A stretch of 64,000 nucleotides of DNA, taken from NCBI GenBank assembly GCA_963719005.1, contig CAVRAR010000014.1:186001-250000 (forward strand), written 5' to 3'. The notes beneath the pieces were generated by a model. The model saw only the letters and a program-made list of their open reading frames with translations. It did no database searches and was not told the origin of the DNA. Position numbers and translations under genes: made by a program. This stretch comes from G963675935 sp963719005. Lineage in GTDB: Bacteria; Planctomycetota; Planctomycetia; Pirellulales; Thermoguttaceae. This document shows positions 60,797 through 64,000 of this stretch, piece after piece; position 1 is the first letter of the stretch; every line of letters starts with the position of its first letter.

Positions 60797-61741
60797 GTGC
60801 AAGCAAACGATCTGATCCTGTTCGGAGTTCCGTCGGCTTGGCTCCATCCGCTGTGGTGGGTGGGCGGAGGAGTTGTGGTTGCCGTGCTTGTTCTCTTGGC
60901 GATCGGGGCGATCTTCCGCCTGCTTGCGCCGAAGGTGGCGGCAATCGCGCGGACGACCGCCAAGGAGGCCATGTCGCAGCCGTGGTTCTACGTCCTGCTG
61001 GCCATCGGCATCTTCGGCCTGATCCTCTTCCCTTTCATTCCCTACAACACGCTGGGTGAAGACATCAAGATGGTCAAGGACGAGGGCTTGACCTTGATCA
61101 TGGTGTTGTCGATCTTCTTTGCACTGTGGACGGCCAGCGTGTCGATCGCGGACGAGATCGAAGGCCGCACCGCGCTGACGCTGCTGTCGAAGCCGGTCGG
61201 GCGGCGGCAGTTCATTCTCGGCAAGTTCCTCGGCATTCTCGTGCCCGTGACGATCATGTTCATCGTCCTCGGCGCGGTATTCCTGGCGAGCGTGTCGTTC
61301 AAGGCCGCGTACGATCCGCGTGAGACGGGCTCGCCCGAGGCCACGGCCGCGGAGTGTCAGGGGGAAATGCTCGATATCGCTCCCGGTCTTCCCCTGGCGA
61401 TGATGGAGACGATCGTGCTGACGGCGATCAGCGTGGCGATTTCGACGCGGCTGCCGATGATGGCCAACATGGTCATCTGCTTCGCCATTTACATGCTCGG
61501 CCACCTGGTGCCCATCCTGGCGGATTCGGCGGTGGGGAAGAACGAATACGTGCAGTTCGTGGCCGACTTGCAGTCGGCGATCTTCCCCGTGCTCGACCAC
61601 TTCAACATCTACGCCGGCATCTCGGCCGGCGTGCCCGTCCCCTGGTCGTACATCGCGTGGGACGGGCTATACTGCCTGCTGTACAGCACGGTGGCGATGC
61701 TGGTGGCGCTGCTGCTGTTCGAGGACCGCGACCTGGCGTAG
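60797..61741 (+). CDS. ABC-2 type transport permease
   Basis: A 314-residue protein with six or more helices: 'GGGVVVAVLVLLAIGAIFRL', 'WFYVLLAIGIFGLILFPFIP', the cytoplasmic 'IADEIEGRTALTLLSKPVGR', 'GKFLGILVPVTIMFIVLGAV' and others. It starts at GTG 60797 with GAGGA ten bases upstream. The gene resembles planctomycete ABC-2 permeases next to acylphosphatase or ATPase genes; the ATPase is not in the window. Substrate unknown. Confidence 0.85.
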   Translation: MQANDLILFGVPSAWLHPLWWVGGGVVVAVLVLLAIGAIFRLLAPKVAAIARTTAKEAMSQPWFYVLLAIGIFGLILFPFIPYNTLGEDIKMVKDEGLTLIMVLSIFFALWTASVSIADEIEGRTALTLLSKPVGRRQFILGKFLGILVPVTIMFIVLGAVFLASVSFKAAYDPRETGSPEATAAECQGEMLDIAPGLPLAMMETIVLTAISVAISTRLPMMANMVICFAIYMLGHLVPILADSAVGKNEYVQFVADLQSAIFPVLDHFNIYAGISAGVPVPWSYIAWDGLYCLLYSTVAMLVALLLFEDRDLA

Positions 61742-61755
61742 CGGTGTTTCTAGAC

Positions 61756-61826
61756 GGGTGGGGCAGACATTCTTGTCTGCCTGGCGAAATCGGCTAACGT
61801 GGCAGACAAGAATGTCTGCCCCACCG
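61756..61826. repeat. Palindrome, family C
   Basis: Arms GGGTGGGGCAGACATTCTTG... and complement, between convergent genes. The sequence ends 10 bp before the stop codon of the transporter. Confidence 0.87.
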
Positions 61827-61836
61827 GACCACTCGC

Positions 61837-62757
61837 TCACAGCGGATCGAGCGGATAGGTGCTGGTGTGCTCGCCGGCGCCGATCTGGCTGGCCACGATC
61901 GCTCCGATCATCAGCGCCATCCCGAGCATCTGGACTGCGCCGAGTCGTTCTCCCAGCAGAACGCAGCCGAACAGCGTGGCGAACAGCGGCTCGGCCGAGA
62001 GAATCAGCGTCGAGGTGATGGCCGACAGGCGTTGCTGCACGTAGGTTTGGATGGCGAAGCAAGCGGCCGTGGCCAGCACGCCCGTAATCGCCAGGTCGCG
62101 CCAGACGGGCAGGCTCGGCCATTGCAGCGGATCGCTTGCCGGCCAAATGGCGAAGAACAACAGCGCGGTCATGCCGGTTTGGGCAAAGGCCAGCGTGAGC
62201 GAATGATGTCCCTTGGCATAGCGATCCAGCAGCGAGATATGCAGGCCGTAGAGGATCGCGGCGGCCAGCGTGAGCAGATCGCCGACGTTTAGCCGGGCGG
62301 GGCCGACGTTCGTCAACAGATACAGGCCGGCGGAGCTGACGGCAACCGCCGCCCAAAACTTCGGCCGTATCTTCACGCCGAACAGCAACCGATTCACCAG
62401 CGGAGTCGTCACGACGAACAGCCCGGTGATGAATCCGCTGTTGGTAACGGTCGTGTAACGCAGGCCAAGCGTCTGAAAGAAATAGCCGAGCGCCAGCGGG
62501 ACGCCGATGCCGGCGCCGACCAGGAGCGAGCGGCGGCTGCAGTGTCGAATCGACAGCGCGCCGAGCAGTGCCGAGCCGATCGCAAAGCGGATGGCGAGGA
62601 AGGCGACGATGCCGTAGCCCTGCGCTTCCACCGCGTCTTTCACGACGACGAAGGTCCAACCCCAAACGGCGGTGGCCGCCAACAACATTCCGATCAGCCA
62701 GAGACGCCTCACGAGTCTACGGCTCCCCAATGCCAGAACTGACGGTGGGGCAGACAT
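61837..62757 (-). CDS. EamA/DMT-family transporter
   Basis: 306 residues with ten helices in two EamA repeats ('LLAATAVWGWTFVVVKDAVE', 'GYFFQTLGLRYTTVTNSGFI' and 'LSAITSTLILSAEPLFATLF'). It is a drug/metabolite exporter-like protein of the inner membrane; substrate unknown. The ATG at 62757 lies in the arm of a palindrome (encodes MSAPP). The GTG at 62712 ('VRRLWLIGMLLAATAVWG') is the more natural start. Confidence 0.87.
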   Translation of the reverse strand: MSAPPSVLALGSRRLVRRLWLIGMLLAATAVWGWTFVVVKDAVEAQGYGIVAFLAIRFAIGSALLGALSIRHCSRRSLLVGAGIGVPLALGYFFQTLGLRYTTVTNSGFITGLFVVTTPLVNRLLFGVKIRPKFWAAVAVSSAGLYLLTNVGPARLNVGDLLTLAAAILYGLHISLLDRYAKGHHSLTLAFAQTGMTALLFFAIWPASDPLQWPSLPVWRDLAITGVLATAACFAIQTYVQQRLSAITSTLILSAEPLFATLFGCVLLGERLGAVQMLGMALMIGAIVASQIGAGEHTSTYPLDPL

Positions 62758-62796
62758 TCTTGTCTGCCAGGAACAGGCAGGAATGCCCGCCCCACC
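62743..62796. repeat. Palindrome, family C
   Basis: CGGTGGGGCAGACATTCTTG... and an imperfect complement (GGCAGGAATGCCCGCCCCACC). It lies between purN and the transporter gene and supplies the upstream start codon of the latter. Confidence 0.8.
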
Positions 62797-62797
62797 A

Positions 62798-63424
62798 TTA
62801 CGGCTCCCTTCTGATTCGCACGCGGCGGCCCTCGATCGTCACTCGCCCGGTGGCCAGCAGCCGCAGAGCCTCCGGATACGCCTCGCATTCGGCCTCGAAC
62901 ACCCGCGCGGCGAGCGTCTCCGGCGTATCGTCGTCGAGCACCGGCACCGCTTTTTGCAGAATCACCGGGCCGTGGTCGTATTGGTTGTCGGCGAAGTGAA
63001 CGGTGCAGCCGCTCAGTTTCGCCCCGTATTCCAGCACCGCCTCGTGAACCCTGTGCCCATAGAACCCCTCGCCGCAAAACGCCGGCACCAGGGCCGGATG
63101 GATGTTGACCACGCGGCCGATGAAATCTTCGGGAATCGTCACTCGCTTCAGAAAGCCGGCCATGGCGACCAGATCGACCCGCGACTGGCGACAGCGGTCG
63201 AAGATTTCGCGGCTGAAGTCGTCCTGCGAGGAAAACGCCTTCCGTTCGACCACGGCGGAGGGGATGCCGCCATCGGCGGCGAATTGCAGCCCACGGGCCG
63301 TCGGGCTGCTGGAAACGACCAGCCCGATCTCCACCGGCAGCCGTCCCGCCGCAATCTTCTCGATGAAGTTGCGCAGCGTCGTCCCGCCGCCGGAGATGAG
63401 AACAGCGATGCGAAAGGATGTCAT
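62798..63424 (-). CDS. purN: Phosphoribosylglycinamide formyltransferase
   Basis: A 208-residue enzyme of purine synthesis using 10-formyl-THF. Start 'MTSFRIAVLISGGGTTLRNF'. Catalytic residues are in 'VVNIHPALVPAF' (Asn and His), 'AKLSGCTVHFAD' and 'DHGPVILQKAVPVLDDDT' (Asp). The length and motifs are typical. It follows the ileS end by 13 bp and may be co-transcribed. Confidence 0.93.
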   Translation of the reverse strand: MTSFRIAVLISGGGTTLRNFIEKIAAGRLPVEIGLVVSSSPTARGLQFAADGGIPSAVVERKAFSSQDDFSREIFDRCRQSRVDLVAMAGFLKRVTIPEDFIGRVVNIHPALVPAFCGEGFYGHRVHEAVLEYGAKLSGCTVHFADNQYDHGPVILQKAVPVLDDDTPETLAARVFEAECEAYPEALRLLATGRVTIEGRRVRIRREP

Positions 63425-63437
63425 GCTGCCACGCTGA

Positions 63438-64000
63438 TTAGGCTACTTTGACGTACAACGATACTCGGTAATTCGCCACATCGACCTCCACCGACTCAGC
63501 ACGCGCCAATGACCCCGGCCTGATCTCATTTGCCAGCGTCTCGCCCTCGATGTACTCGCGGAATTGCTCGATCGCCGCCTTGAGCTCAGCCGATTCCGTC
63601 TCGATGCCGACAGTGATCCGGTCGGTGAACTCGCAGCCCATTTCCTTGCGGCGGTCTTGGATGGTGCGGACCAATTCGCGGGCGAGGCCCTCGCGGATTA
63701 GCTCGTCGGTCAACTCGGTGGCCAAGACGACGACGACCGCGTGGCCTTGGGCGGCGGCCCAGCCTGCTTTCGCCTGCAAACGCACTTGGATGTCGTCCGA
63801 ATCGAGCGCCACCGGCCCATCCTGCAACATCAGCGTGATGCGGCCGTCGGTTTCGAGTTGCGCCAGCAGCCGGCTGCCGTCGGCTTCGGACAGCAGCTTT
63901 CGCACCGTCGGCAGACGCTTGCCGAGCTTGGGGCCGAGCTGCTTCAGGTCGGGCAGGACCGTGTAGGTGATGTACTGATCCGCCTTCTGCGTGAACTCGA
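63438..64000 (-). CDS. ileS: Isoleucyl-tRNA synthetase, 3' end only
   Basis: The frame is open to the window edge. It gives 'EFTQKADQYITYTVLPDLKQ', 'LGPKLGKRLPTVRKLLSEAD' and 'LTDELIREGLARELVRTIQD', then 'RRKEMGCEFTDRITV'. This is the C-terminal region of the long-type IleS (DUF5915-like, after the anticodon-binding domain). The catalytic part lies beyond the window. Confidence 0.9.
   Translation of the reverse strand, partial: EFTQKADQYITYTVLPDLKQLGPKLGKRLPTVRKLLSEADGSRLLAQLETDGRITLMLQDGPVALDSDDIQVRLQAKAGWAAAQGHAVVVVLATELTDELIREGLARELVRTIQDRRKEMGCEFTDRITVGIETESAELKAAIEQFREYIEGETLANEIRPGSLARAESVEVDVANYRVSLYVKVA

Overview
The window looks like a chromosome segment of a member of the Planctomycetota, probably Pirellulales or a relative. 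The GC content is high. Diagnostic families are present: two DUF1559 proteins with prepilin-type N-termini, a DUF1080 (3-keto-disaccharide hydrolase) protein, a planctomycete-type YHS-like secreted protein, a FlgM-like anti-sigma protein, proline/glycine-rich EF-hand proteins and dispersed exopolysaccharide genes. Few genes have a strong Shine-Dalgarno sequence. No rRNA, tRNA, CRISPR array or prophage was seen.

Layout. 1-5382: a multidrug-type ABC exporter (HlyD adaptor end, two ATPases, two ABC-2 permeases), with a MazF/PemK-type toxin-antitoxin pair between the permeases. 5522-11995: export proteins of the Wza/SLBB type, the YHS-like protein, a membrane protein and an ASCH protein. 11982-19263: two RNA methyltransferase-like genes, a second MazEF-like pair, a YgiQ-type radical SAM protein, a heptosyltransferase-like gene and mutY. 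19389-22927: DUF1080, a third toxin-antitoxin operon with DUF2442, a small membrane protein and thiC. 23194-26877: an exopolysaccharide-type cluster (proline-rich membrane protein, BY-kinase-like ATPase, ExeA-like AAA ATPase). 27129-34379: an esterase-GH92 fusion, a membrane protein and a solitary MmeI-like type IIL restriction-modification enzyme. 34746-43012: purM, a cytochrome c-like protein, an ECF sigma/membrane-protein/periplasmic-protein operon, a low-complexity lipoprotein and a large ABC permease. 43104-50783: a VapC remnant, purB, an IS3-family element, DUF1186, a FlgM-like protein and an EF-hand repeat protein. 51694-56395: ilvD, nadC, and an antiterminator/epimerase pair. 56724-64000: two DUF1559 genes with their own promoters and terminators, an IscA/ErpA-like protein, acylphosphatase, an ABC permease, a DMT transporter, purN and the 3' end of ileS.

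The most unusual property is the density of long imperfect palindromes (45-170 bp). They belong to several recurring sequence families. They lie between genes, supply start or stop codons, and in several cases lie in frame inside genes: ABC ATPase, SpoU methylase, radical SAM protein, BY-kinase-like ATPase, ABC permease, and the linker of an esterase-GH92 fusion. One 79-bp copy is flanked by perfect 14-bp direct repeats, as an insertion would leave, and an inverted copy lies about 19 kb away. In another family the two arms change together between copies.

A second pattern is single-base frameshifts in at least seven genes (ABC permease, heptosyltransferase, lipoprotein, purB, flgM-like, ilvD, nadC). 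Several are housekeeping genes, and some breaks lie in short homopolymers. I therefore read most of them as consensus sequencing errors, and those genes are annotated across the break.
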